Source: Temnopleurus reevesii (taxonomy: Eukaryota > Echinodermata > Echinoidea > Temnopleuroida > Temnopleuridae). From it: a stretch of DNA of 64,000 nucleotides. A model generated the notes under the pieces. The model saw nothing but the letters and a program-made list of their open reading frames with translations, ran no database searches and was not told where the DNA came from. Made by a program: the position numbers and the translations under genes. Where the stretch lies: positions 1-64,000 of the forward strand of contig BQKZ01000948.1 of NCBI GenBank assembly GCA_036244855.1, given 5' to 3'. Below are positions 1-11,929 of the stretch, piece after piece; position 1 is the stretch's first letter; the number at the start of each line of letters is the position of its first letter.

Positions 1-162
1 CTGACTTTATCCCGGTGAACACCAGCCCACAAGGCATTTCAAGGAATAAATATTCCTACCAGGGAAGAGTGTCAATGAGATTGACACTGACACAGGCAAA
101 TATAGAAAAAGATATGGAATTTTACCAATGGGTGAATGTGAAAGGAGGGAAAAGGGAGCAAG

Positions 163-475
163 GAAAGTGTGTGTGTGTATGTGTGTGATTGTGTGTGTGT
201 GTGTGTGAGAGAGAGGGAGAGAGAGATAGAAAGAGGGAGGGAGAGAGAGTGTGTGTGTGAGAGAGAGAAAGAGGGAGGGAAAGAGAAAGAGAGAGTGTGT
301 GTGTGTGTGTGTGTGTGAGAGAGAAAGAGGGAGGGAGAGGGAAAGAGAGAGAGTGTGTGTGAGAGAGAGAGAGAAAGAGGGAGGGAGAGGGAAAGAGAGA
401 GAGTGTGTGTGAGAGAGAGAGAGAAAGAGGGAGGGAGAGGGAAAGAGAGAGTGTGTGTGTGTGAGAGAGATAAGA
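163..475. repeat. Compound GT/GA microsatellite with a 50-bp higher-order unit
   Basis: Alternating GT runs and GA-rich blocks. A block starting GAGAAAGAGGGAGGGAGAGG recurs at 321, 371 and 421, giving an exact 50-bp period, with more diverged copies from about 222 and 265. Long open frames on the minus strand here are low-complexity Ser/Leu/His/Thr translation of the repeat. Confidence 0.95.
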
Positions 476-1409
476 GCGAGAATGGGGATGGAGAGGGGAG
501 ACAATGAATGCCACAAGAGAAAAAAATGCAACAATAATAAATCATAAGAACGAAAAAGAGAGTGAGAAAGAGGCGGTTGTTGCGGAATGATAGGAGCAGT
601 AGAGCGTAATGAGAGTGGAGATTTCCAGTCACATAGCGGTGTTTACCCAGCTTTTGAAGCCCAATCTTCGCCGCATTCTTTGCCTTGAACTCGGGGCAAG
701 ACTCGTGGCAGACACTCGTTATAAAGCAATATGAATATAGCATATAGCGGAGAAACCAGCCAATGTGTCATGAATGATCGAAATTAAAGGAAGTTATTGG
801 TGAATAATGATGATGAATTTAGATTTAAAGGCGTTTCTCATTCAATTCTGAATATTTATCCAAATACACGGTTGAAATACGAAAGACATTTACATTCAAG
901 CGTAAATATTTGTAATTTCTTCTGAAGTTTTGACTATTTCGTCATTAATATTTTTGTAATATTTCCCGAATGAATAGACAATTTCATGCTGATTCACAAA
1001 TCCATTGTGCGTTGGCTCATATCAATTACATAAGTTGACAACTGATGAACAAATCGTTTGGATAGCTCATTGAAGAAGCTAGATGATTTACAGAAACAGG
1101 AGTGTCATAATCGGTTCTCGAATAACGTATCAACAGTGCGCAATGTTCGTACAGCTTAGATATAAACCAATACATTTGCATGATCAGGAAGTCAGGAAGG
1201 GGCTGCATCATTCCAATAGTATTACCTGTAAACAATTGAAAAGGAAACAAAAGCTTTTTAGATCCAAGGGACTCTATGAGAGCCATGCGTTCTCACACTT
1301 TTGACAAATATCAATTAACTTTCGTATCATGTTGTATATCATATGTCTTTTTAACGATTGGGAATAAAGTACCATACCATACCAACTATCCATGCTATTA
1401 AAACCACCA
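476..1409. other. AT-rich gene-free stretch
   Basis: I see no conserved coding signal. A short tandem of CCATA-type units lies near 1371-1384, next to the inverted-repeat element that follows. Confidence 0.6.
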
Positions 1410-1489
1410 AATATATGAAGGCATGCACGGAAAGGGGGAGGCTTGACCAATGTGAAATCTTCGCCCACCTCGAGTTCCCCCGAAAATAA

Positions 1490-1532
<43 letters not shown>

Positions 1533-1600
1533 AAAAAGCCCATCACCTAAAATTTGGCGTCCCCGTCAAGCCTCCCCCACGGTGCGTGCATGACCATATT
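1410..1600. mobile_element. Inverted-repeat element (MITE-like) with an internal AAT microsatellite
   Basis: The left end contains CATGCACGGAAAGGGGGAGG and the right end its near complement ending GGTGCGTGCATG, giving about 35 bp of imperfect terminal inverted repeat. The interior carries an (AAT)n run at about 1485-1535. I see no protein-coding content and only one copy in the window. Confidence 0.65.
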
Positions 1601-4410
1601 CTAAAACAACTGCACAGCTAAATTACTTTTTTTTTTAAATCAAGAACTATATTCATCGTTAAAAAATACAAAGTTGATCACTATTATCGCGGTGATGGTT
1701 AAATACAATAAAAAGGAATGATGTCGCCGATCGCAGGTGGATTACCAACGATTTTCTTTTCTTCCATTTCTCTTTTTTGTTTAACCTTTTTGGGGGTATC
1801 AGTAAAACTAGCCACTTTTTACCGCAGCAGCATATTTTTATTTTTGCAATACGACCGCAAAATTCTTAGTCTACCAGGCAATATATTTATTCAATACATT
1901 TTTACCAAGCCAGTTTCCTCCTGTTCTCGGGCGATTTAACAATTCAATCATTCAATTTCGCTAAAATCATGTACATACCTGTTCATTGGGCGCAAAATTA
2001 AATGCTCGAAATGCAATTGTTTATAAATTAGATGAAATGATGTAGAAAAACCTATACCAGTGACATAAAGTCTTGGACAAACGAATCGAGGTGTGCGCTG
2101 GAGGTGATGGAATACTGTTTCTTGCAATGCCCTTTAACACATCGCGGCAATTACACGCGCTCCCATATTCAGCACTTATCATTATTGCGCGGAAACCATG
2201 ATCTAATATACAGACCCTAATTGAGGAGAGAATTTCATTATCTTCTTTATTGGGAGTCCACACGGAATAATGTTCATACAATCCTTGGACATGTGTTGTG
2301 TGACCTCTAGAATAATTAAGATGTGGTTTTTAGGTTAAAAATTAACCACCATACCTGTGATGTAAGATAGAATGATGATGTTATTGAAAACTAAATCAGG
2401 AAAAATATACGAACAAAACGTCCAGTCGATTTTTTATTTAATGTTCATGTGAAATCCTGAAACCTCCAAACACGAATCATGTCACTTCCTCGTCTTCAAC
2501 TCGGCAAAATGGAGAGATGGTTGAAGTGGCTTGAATAGTTTAAATGTTATCAGGCAGACCATCATAATTGTCACGGTACAACGAAACATTGCTCATGTGC
2601 CGAAGAGTTTCCGGACTCGTCATACTCGTCATGAAAGCACGTCAGGCACTTTGCAGTTTCATGTTTGGCATTGCTTGCATCTAATATTTCATATCTTTGT
2701 TAAGATGCTCTTCTCGACATGATAAGAAATTAGGTTGTAATAACATGGGTACACATTTCTGCGGCTTTCATCTGAGAGGAAACAATCGTGAAGGCCCCCT
2801 GTCGGTACACAGAAGCCATTCGGAACGCATCAAAACGGCAGGTTGCCATTGACGTGATTTAATCCTATATAATTTTTATAATGTTGTCGGCATTAACTTC
2901 ATATTACAGGCATACTGTGGGTCCATTGTGTGCAAATTGGGGATGATTTATCCAGAAAATCGGCAGATCCTGGATTAAGCTGAAGCACCACAGCAATGGG
3001 AACAGACTTGCTATGGTTGTTAAATGCTCTGTGTCTAGGATGAGTTCTCAAGCCGATCTTTGCTCTAAGAAAACACGGAGGCCTGCATCCCCGCTTCTAG
3101 CAGCCTCCGACTATTTTTGCGATCGATAGCCATTATTCAGGTTTCAGAACAAACCAATCGGCACGCAGAAAGCCTATATAGCAAGTGTTTGAACACACGT
3201 AGGTCTGTTATGTCGTTCAAGAAATAACGCGAGAGAGGGCTCTGCAGCGTCATGTTTGCAAGGTGGAATTGTTTTAGTGAGCTATAAACAGCTGATTTAA
3301 TTCATTAATGTGTTTAAACGCTGAGCAATAAATATTTACCTCCCACATCACATTTCACGCGCTAATGTGGGGAGGATTTCGGTGTGTCGTCGGCTTCTAC
3401 TTACGCCCAAGACACACCAACACATATCCGGCTACCTATGACACTCTGACCGTATTAAGTCCCCTTTAACACATGCCTTTTGGCGGCGGACGTTCCTCTA
3501 GGTACGCGACTTTGTGACTGGGGCTGAAGTCAGGTGAGTGACGTAGGTGTGTGGATGGAACGGGAAGAAGGTCAATGGGCAGACCTGCTTGAGGAGCCTG
3601 AGAGTCGAGGACACACCCCTTAGTAGGATTTGTCCTTAACCTTTCTAGGTGACCAGAATGGAAATAAAGTTTACATATCATTTTCATGTTTCATGAGTAT
3701 TGATCATGTTTCCTGTTTGGAAAGTAACATCGAAAAAAAAGAGATCCGTCGTATATACCTTATTTGATTATGTTAAGAAACTGCTTCACATAATTACTTT
3801 TATAACTTATGCTAATTTGAGTATAATCTACTGAAATGGAATTAAATATTTCACACCAATCAATCAAGTATCCTGTAATAGCAACCAATTTTTACCTTCT
3901 ACGCCCAATTTTGGACTTGAACAAACCTCGTTCAAGATATTCTGATTTGAGAATGACGCGCTAATATCTGAGCCACACGTCCCATCAAGAATTCGCATTA
4001 TTTTTTTTTGGTTAAAAACATTATTATTCTAATATCATTGTCTACTCAAAATACTTTTATTTAACATATAAGGGTTGATTTTGCAATGAGTTGGAATACT
4101 TGAACTTCGATAGCTGCCTATTTAGTGAGTAATTACCAACGAGAGGATTGATTTTTTTTCTCCAGCAGAGTAGAGTACATACAAACGATGTTCTGATATG
4201 ATATTTTTTATATCATGTATAAGATTGGTGCTAAAACCCGTATTGACAAAAAGTCATTAATGTATTTTCCTTTATGTGAACAAAATATTGATTTTTAATG
4301 TCAATGAAGTTTAATAAATCAATTTCAATTTCAAACCAAATTGGTTTAATAAGACAAGATTCATTATCCCCAGAAAATACTATCTAATAAGGAAAATAGA
4401 TATGGCATCA
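1601..4410. other. Gene-free stretch
   Basis: Mostly AT-rich unique sequence. A small hairpin pairs CCTCCCACAT (about 3341) with ATGTGGGGAGG (about 3365). A somewhat GC-richer patch at about 3475-3650 has open frames on the minus strand without recognisable motifs. Confidence 0.55.
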
Positions 4411-4567
4411 GGGGGTGTTTCATCAAGATTTGTCGCAGCGACAAGGAGTCATTATCCGACAGTTCCCATAGCAACTATCAGCGATAGTGCTTTTCATCCA
4501 ATCACAATCGATGAATTTGTCAGCGCTGAATAATTGTCTCTGCGACAAATCTTGATGAAACACCCCC
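4411..4567. mobile_element. MITE with long terminal inverted repeats (family D)
   Basis: A 157-bp element with terminal repeats of about 34 bp and a single mismatch, starting GGGGGTGTTTCATCAAGATT and ending in the complement. The interior (about 90 bp) has no coding capacity. No clear target-site duplication is visible. The end sequence resembles that of the element at 46028-46195. Confidence 0.85.
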
Positions 4568-4821
4568 AGATCTCCATTATTCATGAAACCTTACCAGAGA
4601 CTTTGTAGTGTAATGTGTACTTGAAATATAATTATTCCCATATTTCTTTCTTGTTTCCAAAGGCAATTAAACTCATTCTGATTGAGAGCGTATTTTACAA
4701 TTCATGTTGTTCTCTAGCAAGGCCATTATCAGTCGCACTAGAATCCACACATGTTGTATTCATTTGACACAACAAAAAGAGTAATTCCCCCTATTGAAAG
4801 CTACATTCTTAATGTTTCTAA

Positions 4822-4856
4822 TTATTCAAATTCAAATTCAAATCATTTTATTTTTC
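4822..4856. repeat. TTCAAA-type short tandem repeat
   Basis: Several units of ATTCAA lead into ATCATTTTATTTTTC. Such stretches often form tails of old retroposons, but I cannot identify a body. Confidence 0.5.
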
Positions 4857-5126
4857 AGTTCTTTTGATAATTCAAATATATACAGTCAAATAATAATGGT
4901 AATTATAATCCGACTTCCATATTACTGTATTCATGAACGAACAAATCATGTATGAGTGAGTAGCCTTAATATGAAATAATGTCATTTGTCAATACTTACA
5001 ATTAAGGGTCTTGTTTTGGGATAAGAATCGAATAAAATCCAATAAAAATTGGATGTATATCTTAAGTGCTGATTTTTTTGTTATAGGTTGTCAATTAACA
5101 TTCTATATTCCATCAATATGTAAATT

Positions 5127-5305
5127 TAACACGATATAAACCATTTCCGAAAAAAATAAGTCGAAGGCAGAAAATAGATCCGTACGCCGCGTATTCAACT
5201 GTGCGGACACAACAATGACAACCAGGTTCCGATTTCAATAGCATTACAAAGGAGCGTTGAATTTGCGTTCGACTTAATTTTTCGCAAATAGTTTATATCG
5301 TGTTT
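5127..5305. mobile_element. MITE, family G copy 1
   Basis: About 179 bp. The left end AACACGATATAAACCATTTC pairs with the right end GTTTATATCGTGTT, and AATAAGTCGA pairs with TCGACTTAATT, giving imperfect terminal repeats of about 36 bp. The interior is shared with a diverged copy at about 35497-35662, which supports a real repeat family. Confidence 0.75.
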
Positions 5306-7312
5306 TTTGTTTATTAAATTTTAAGAAGTACATTTGTGAAGGGAAAAATAACTTTTCATAATCTGTTCCAAATCGAACTTACTGGAATGATGGGGTAAGA
5401 ACAGAGTGATATTTTTGTCTAAAACTGAAATTGAATAGTACCACGATTATTGGATTGGTCTAAAAATTATCATTAATGAAAAAAAAAAATTTCAGTGTAT
5501 ACGAGAATCATGAGTGGAGCTGGCAAAAATACCTTTTTGACTTTTGAAATGAGGCATTTTTCTTGTGACGTGTACTACCCATGCATATTTTTTTTAAATC
5601 TATCGTAATGATTTTTTTTACAGATAAGTTTGCTAAGCAGTTGAAAAACATTACTGCCGAATTTTGTGTCACAAGACAGTGCTCCTTTAAAAAGTTTGAC
5701 TACTTTTATAACGGGGGAAGTTTGTTTCTTGTTGTGTTTATATTGATCGAGGTAGGTGCGAGAATGAGAGTCACCCAAATCAAACTCACATCAATTTAGA
5801 GCACGATTTCAAGTCTTCCTTTTATTAGCAGTACAAATGTGATAGCTTGTATGTCACGTAGGTTCTGTTTGAACATTATTGTCACCATTGAACACAAAAA
5901 TATGAGTGGAAATTTTGCTGCTGCAACCATTTTCATTTTGTATGTTTTGTATCATATTTCCCAATTTTACAACATTGTTTCAAATTCGATTGGGACCTGA
6001 AGAATATTATGCTATTTTGGATCTGCTTTAATTCTACTTCTACTATCAAATGGATTTTAATAGATGTGTATTTACTTTACTGTTGTCATTAATGGGGTCT
6101 AATTTGTTAATTTGTCTTATGCTATCTAGAACAGCTTCCTTCTTAATAGATTAGAAATAAATGATGTCACCTTTTATGTCATTGAATGTCTCTGTTCAAG
6201 TAATGTTAAAATGCAAAAATGCCTTTTCCAAATACAACTAAATTTCTTCCTTACAACATTTCATGAAATACACAAAAAAGTGTTCCTTCATACGGAATAA
6301 AAATACAACCGAGGAAGTTTCCACGCTTTTTTAAATTGGAATACTTTTGAATGGACTGGTTTAAAAAAATTCTCAGTAATTATATGATTAGCCCATATGT
6401 AGAAATCAGCATGATGAAATAGTTCATGCCCCATTGAACAAACATTAAAGAAACAATATCATTCTTCGGAGAGTCTTTTTCATAAGGGTCTATTATTTTG
6501 CAAGCACCTTGTACGAAGAATAATGTACATTATATTTCCTTAAGTACAATAGAATGATACTTTTTCTTTGATACCAATATTTAGACTCACACTCACACAA
6601 TTATGATGGACGCAGAGTAAGAATGGGCATACTCTTTAAAAGATAGTTATGTTTAATGGCATACTTTGGACTAAGATCAATTTTAAAGGAAACTTTTGGG
6701 AATACATTCGCCTTCAGTTTGACCATGAATGTGTCTAGATTGGTGGTATAGCATTTGATTGTTAATATACTAAAGAACCCCCCCCCCCAAATATAACAGT
6801 ACATTTGAATTAAATTTTCATACTTTTATGTTTAAATTGAATCCTGAAATAACGCCCCTGGGACTTTTAAAAATTAATATTTCACGGGTGTTCACTCACA
6901 CGTAACACATTTGTCATGTCGAGTTTTTACACAAGAGCAAGATGGATGGATGGATGATAAACATTACCTATAAAAGTTTGCAAAGGGAAAATGTACCATG
7001 AAAAAAAATACGCAACTTTCTGAATACTAGTAGAAGGAGAGGAGAAAGTTTTGTTTTGCGTAAACAATTCTTTTATTGTATTTAATCACAACATGGGCTG
7101 ACACGAATGCATTTCAACATGTAATTCTACTTTTTTTTAATGGGATGTTGGGTCGGGATTCTGGGCCACATGTGCATACTTCAGATTGTCAGATGTAACC
7201 ATCAGAAGTTTCCCGCGCTCCGAAGAACACAGAATTTGTAAGCAACACCGATTCGCTCACAATATCCAACTTCATCTTGAGGCAAACCGAAGGGTCACCC
7301 CAATGACAATCG
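5306..7312. other. Gene-free AT-rich stretch
   Basis: No coding signal beyond short chance frames. It holds a C10 run (6779-6788), a GATG tandem (about 6941-6957) and A/T homopolymers. Confidence 0.6.
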
Positions 7313-9201
7313 ATAGCATGGCTGCATCCCTGTTCTGGTAGCGATAGAGATATTGGTTCTCTCGACATCAAACGTTCTTAGATAGGATTGGTGATGAAGA
7401 AGGTGGAATATGACATAACGGCAACTTGAAACTGGTTTATTCTGGTAATGTTGCGGCTGTGTAGGACACGTTGGTAATTTGATGCTTTTGAAGAAGTCTG
7501 GTGTCTAAAATGACATAATCTTTACCCACTTTCGTACTAAAAAAAAGCGTAAATCCCCGGTCACATAGGACCTCGGAAGCAACACGATTCACACGGACTC
7601 TTTGTTAATTCACAGTTGACTGCCTCAGAACAACGAGTCGGTGTGAATCGTGTTGCTTCCGGAATGTCCTATGTGACCAGGGCTTAACATTCAGCGCATA
7701 ATTAGATCACGGCGAATATGGGAAAGATCCATTCTCTATTTGGCCTTCAGATGGATTAGACAGCATGGCGGACCTTCGGGGGCCTGGCTGCATCCCTGTA
7801 CTGGTAGCGATATATGTATCCGTTCTGTCGACAACAAACGTTCTTAGATAGGATGGGTGATGAAGAAGGTGGAATATGACATAACGGCAACTTGAAACTG
7901 GTTTATTCTGGTAATATTGCTCACGTGGAGGACACGGTGGTAATTGGATGCTTTTGGAAAAGTCTGATGTCTGAAATAAAGTAATCTTGCCCCACTTACG
8001 CAGAATAAACGCGTGACATTTAGCGTATAAGTAGCTCATGGAGGATGTGGGAAAGATCCATTCTCTCTTTGGCCTTCATATGGATTAGACAGCATGGCGG
8101 ACCTCCGGGGGCATGGCTACATCCCTGTTCTGGTAGCGATAGAGATATCGGATCTACTGCCGACATCAAATGTTCTGAGATAGGATTGGTGATGACGAAG
8201 GTGGTATATTTCACGAAGACAACATGAAAGTAGTTTATTCTGGTAATATTGCTCACGTGGAGGACACGGTGGTAATTTGATGCTTTTGGAAAAGTCTGAT
8301 GTCTAAAATAAAGTAATCTTGCCCCACTTGCGCAAAATAAACGCGTGACATTTAGCGCATAAGTAGATCACGGCGAATATGGGAAAGATCCGCTCTCTCT
8401 TTGGCCTTCAGATGGATTAGACAGCATAGCGGACCTTCGGGGGCCTGGCTACATCCCTGTTCTGATAGCGATAGAGATATCGGTTCTTTCAACAATAAGT
8501 GTTCTTAGATAGGATGGGTGATGACGAAGGTGGAATATTACATGAAGACAACATGAAAGTGGTTTATTCTGCTTATATTGCTCACGTGGAGGACATGAGG
8601 TTAATTTGATGCTTATAAAGAAGTTTGATGTCTAGAATAAAGTAATCCTGACCCACTTGCGCAAAATAAACTCGTGACATTTAGCGCATAAGTAGATCAC
8701 GGCGAATATGGGAAAGATCCGCTCTCTATTTGGCCTTCAGATGGATTACACAACATGGCGGACCTTCGGGGGCCTGGCTGCATCCCTGTTCTGGTAGCGA
8801 TAGAAATATCGGTTCTTTCAACAATAAGTGTTCTTAGATAGTATTGGTGATGACGATGGTGGAATATTACATGAATACAACATGAAAGAGGTTTATTCTG
8901 GTAATGTTGGGCTGTGGAGGACACGATGAATATTTGATGCTTTTGAAGAAGGCTGATGTCTAGAATAACATAATCTTGACCCACTTTCGGACTTAAAAAC
9001 GCGTAACATTTGGCGCATAAGTATCACAGCGGATGTGGGAAAGATCCGCTCTCTCTTTGGCCTACATGCGGATTAGACAACATGGCGGACCTTAGGGGGC
9101 CTGGCTGATGTCGGATGTGTAAAATAAAGTAATCTTAAACCATTTGCATACATTTGGCGCAAAAGTAGATCACGGCGGATGCAGAAAGGTCCGCTCTCTC
9201 A
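7313..9201. repeat. Tandem array of about 330-bp units (satellite-like)
   Basis: The landmark GGATGGGTGATG or its variant recurs at 7386, 7851, 8183, 8512 and 8841; CAGCATGGCGG and variants recur at 7761, 8091, 8422, 8751 and 9078. Spacing is 327-332 bp, except that the first interval is enlarged by about 134 bp through a MITE insertion (7554-7684). The last unit is missing over 200 bp internally and the array decays after about 9200. Each unit carries minus-strand open frames of 60-110 codons, but these are in different frames with indels between units, so I do not regard them as genes. Confidence 0.92.
7554..7684. mobile_element. Palindromic MITE family A, copy 1, inserted in the 330-bp array
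   Basis: About 131 bp, with ends CCCCGGTCACATAGGA and TCCTATGTGACCAGGG and nearly full-length palindromy around a short loop (TTAATTCACAGTTGACTGCC). It is flanked by TAA on both sides. Array units lacking it show the uninterrupted site (GCGTAACATTTGGCGC), so this is a datable nested insertion. Confidence 0.9.
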
Positions 9202-11280
9202 CAAAACTGGAAATAGAATAAGAGGGTCAAAATCAAATAGAACAAACTAAATGAATTGCAAAAGTTTGTCATCCCACTAATTGAACCGAGGGGGGGGGGG
9301 GGGGGGGNCCAAAACATTAAAATCATTTAGATTTTTTTTTTTACATTTTATGCTCAATTTATCACAATTATCTGTGGTAGATGACCAGCTTCTCATTACA
9401 CATATTGAATATACTACTACACATCATACAATATTGAAATACAACTCTAATGTAGAGGACGATACTAACGCATGAAAAAATCTACATTATTTTAGTGGAC
9501 GCTAACCAAGCCTAAGTAACAATTTCACGGAATTGCAACTTATCGGAAGTATATTATTCAAGTCCATTGCGTGTGAGTAGCCCGAGCCTTTATTGTTTCA
9601 TGTGATTTTCTAATTTTACAGGCTATTTCACTTCAGTCCCGGTACGCTGTGTAGGATTTGCTCTATGGCCAGTCGACTATGAGGAAGAGAACATCTTGGA
9701 AACTGAAAGTAGATGTAAAAACTGAAAACCGCTTTGGCTTTGTTTTAAATTCTTACAGTATTGAACATTCAGGGTTTTGGCTTTTATTTGCATTATATTT
9801 TTTTTTATATTTATTGTTTTGCAGTAGAATTTATTAAAATGATCGCTGCAAAATCTCTTCAAATACAAGTCTTTCTAGAATCTTTCTAGAATCTTTCTAG
9901 AATCTTTCTCGGCAAGATTCCTCCTTTTACCACTTTGACCCGAGGCCTACTATAATAATAGCACGCAAACTAAATATAAAATACCTTTGCATTAAGAGAA
10001 AACTATAAATGCGTAACACGAACCAACGAAATTACCTACGCAAGTAAGTATGTATGCTAGCATTATGATGTCATAGCAAATTAAATGAAATGTGATTACA
10101 CTACTCAACACAGGGTTTAAAAATGTATTATTATGGACTGTTAGCTGAATAGTAAGAGGACTTATTCATTAAATACCTTGACAAGATGACGTAGAATGGG
10201 TGTCGAGTGTGTTGGGTGTGGTTTGTCGTTAAAATGATGAAATAATAGAAATGACTTTCATGATTCAAGTAAATAGCTACTGGCGTAATCATTTCATTGT
10301 AATTTTACTACATTCTGTCTTAAAGCGTGCAATCATGGGAGTAATTGCATTAATAACTAACATAATTTTACCTAGAGTCCTCCGCGAACGTTTATTGTCG
10401 ATACTCTCTCTCTTTTCCTTCGAGTCGTCTTTGAACAAAGATGTTTTAACTAACATATTTCTGTGCATACAGAAAAAAATGAGAAAGCGAGAGGAAGAAA
10501 GAAAATAATGATAGAAGGGAAAATAAATAGAAACAAAATTATAAATAGGAACATTCATTCTTGTGGGTTTTGCGGAGTAATAATTTGCTGTCATATAAAT
10601 TTGAAGATAACATTTTGATAAGCCAGAATTTGGACTTGATAGAATCCAATATGTCCATGTATTCTTATAAAGAGATATAACACTATCGATATTCTGCACC
10701 CCCTTTTCTATGGGAACCAAATCTAGTTCCTTTGCTTTTAATTTCACTTTAATTTGCGTTTGTTAATTACTCTTTTATTATTTCCTATATGCGACACAAT
10801 GCACTGATATAACTGATATAATGTTAATTGTTAAAACCTAAACATGGGCCACGTTGCATAATCTGGCGCAACATTTCATTCAATCGAAATTTCATTTTAT
10901 ATAAAAGTTGCCATGATAAATGCAATATTTACATGGCATCAATTTGCGTTTAATCGCGTCTTGTATGCAAGAGAGCTAAAAAAGCATGATCTCGAATGAG
11001 GTGTTGCTAGAAAGATTCAATTTATCGCAAACGTGCAGCAAACCAACCATTGCTAATCGAAACGCACATTATCATTCGCGCATGGTCTGTGCTTCTATAA
11101 CAAGAAGGGCATAAACAATGATTTTGATTGGCTCCGGTCGATCAACTTTCTATTAACTCCTCTCTAGACTGTTACAGCTAGACCTTCACCTCTAAGTTCA
11201 ATCGAAATCTTGTCCTGAACTACTTGCCACTAATGGCATTGCCGTAGGACAATAGAGAGATAGGATTGATTTCACAATCT
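9202..11280. other. Gene-free stretch with an assembly join
   Basis: It contains a G run ending at an N (9291-9308), an 11-bp minisatellite (9871-9909) and AT-rich unique sequence. A 152-codon minus-strand frame at 10289-10747 has no recognisable motif and biased low-complexity composition. Confidence 0.55.
9871..9909. repeat. Minisatellite, 11-bp unit
   Basis: TCTTTCTAGAA is repeated about 3.5 times. Confidence 0.9.
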
Positions 11281-11355
11281 TTTGGTACATATTTGACCAT
11301 AGACTTACGATTTATATTTATCGCATTAATTACATCTTTTATGTTACAGGCCCCC
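11281..11355. mobile_element. Fragment of MITE family F
   Basis: It shares CATAGACTTACGAT and the terminus TCTTTTATGTTACAGGCCCC with the complete element at 19216-19342, in the opposite orientation. Only one end is retained. Confidence 0.7.
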
Positions 11356-11929
11356 AAAAGGATCCACTACCCTGGTCATCACTTTTATCTTGTTCTTCCG
11401 TCTCCGTATCATAATTGGGAGGTAAAGACTAGCTTGCAGAAATCGTAAGACATAATTTAATGATGACTTTGTAAAATAAAAATGTATCTATTTCATCACC
11501 AAGCAAAATAAATGGAAATTCATTTAAAAATGCAAATTATAATGCCTTGATATTGATGTAATTAAACAAGGGTATTAAACTTTAGCTTACAGTAGATGTA
11601 GCAACTTTGAAATGATGACTTTGAATGTCAAGGTCGGTCTCCAAACTATTCCTGGAAAGTTTTGATTACACCCCTCTTGGGGGGGGGGTGGTTGTTTCAT
11701 TACTGAGTTTCTTCTTTGAGTGTCATTGATCTTTGATCGATAGAGAAGAGTCTCGGGGGAAAATGGCACCACTGTGATCGTCTGAATGCTGTACGGTCCC
11801 TTGCCCCTGTCTCTTGCCGTTCTATGTTTCCATTTTGTTGCTTTTTCAGCCCTGATAATGTAGCTTGAAACATACCTGTGTCAGTGACTCTTACTTTCTC
11901 GCTCGAGGCGCGGCTCCTTTTAACTGACA
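11356..11929. other. Gene-free stretch
   Basis: AT-rich sequence with a G10 run at about 11681-11690. Open frames on the minus strand overlap this run and show no domain signature. Confidence 0.55.

Noticed and set aside
7..534. Long minus-strand open frames at 7-534, 72-743 and 122-514
   Set aside because: They translate the GT/GA microsatellite into Ser/Leu/His/Thr low-complexity peptides; no codon bias, domain or splice context.
7707..8984. Minus-strand frames recurring in the 330-bp units
   Set aside because: Frame and length change from unit to unit through indels, which argues against protein selection.
7313..9201. CRISPR-like regular repeat
   Set aside because: The units are about 330 bp long, in tandem without spacers, in an animal genome.
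10289..10747. 152-codon minus-strand frame
   Set aside because: AT-driven composition, no motif, signal or exon boundary that I could support.
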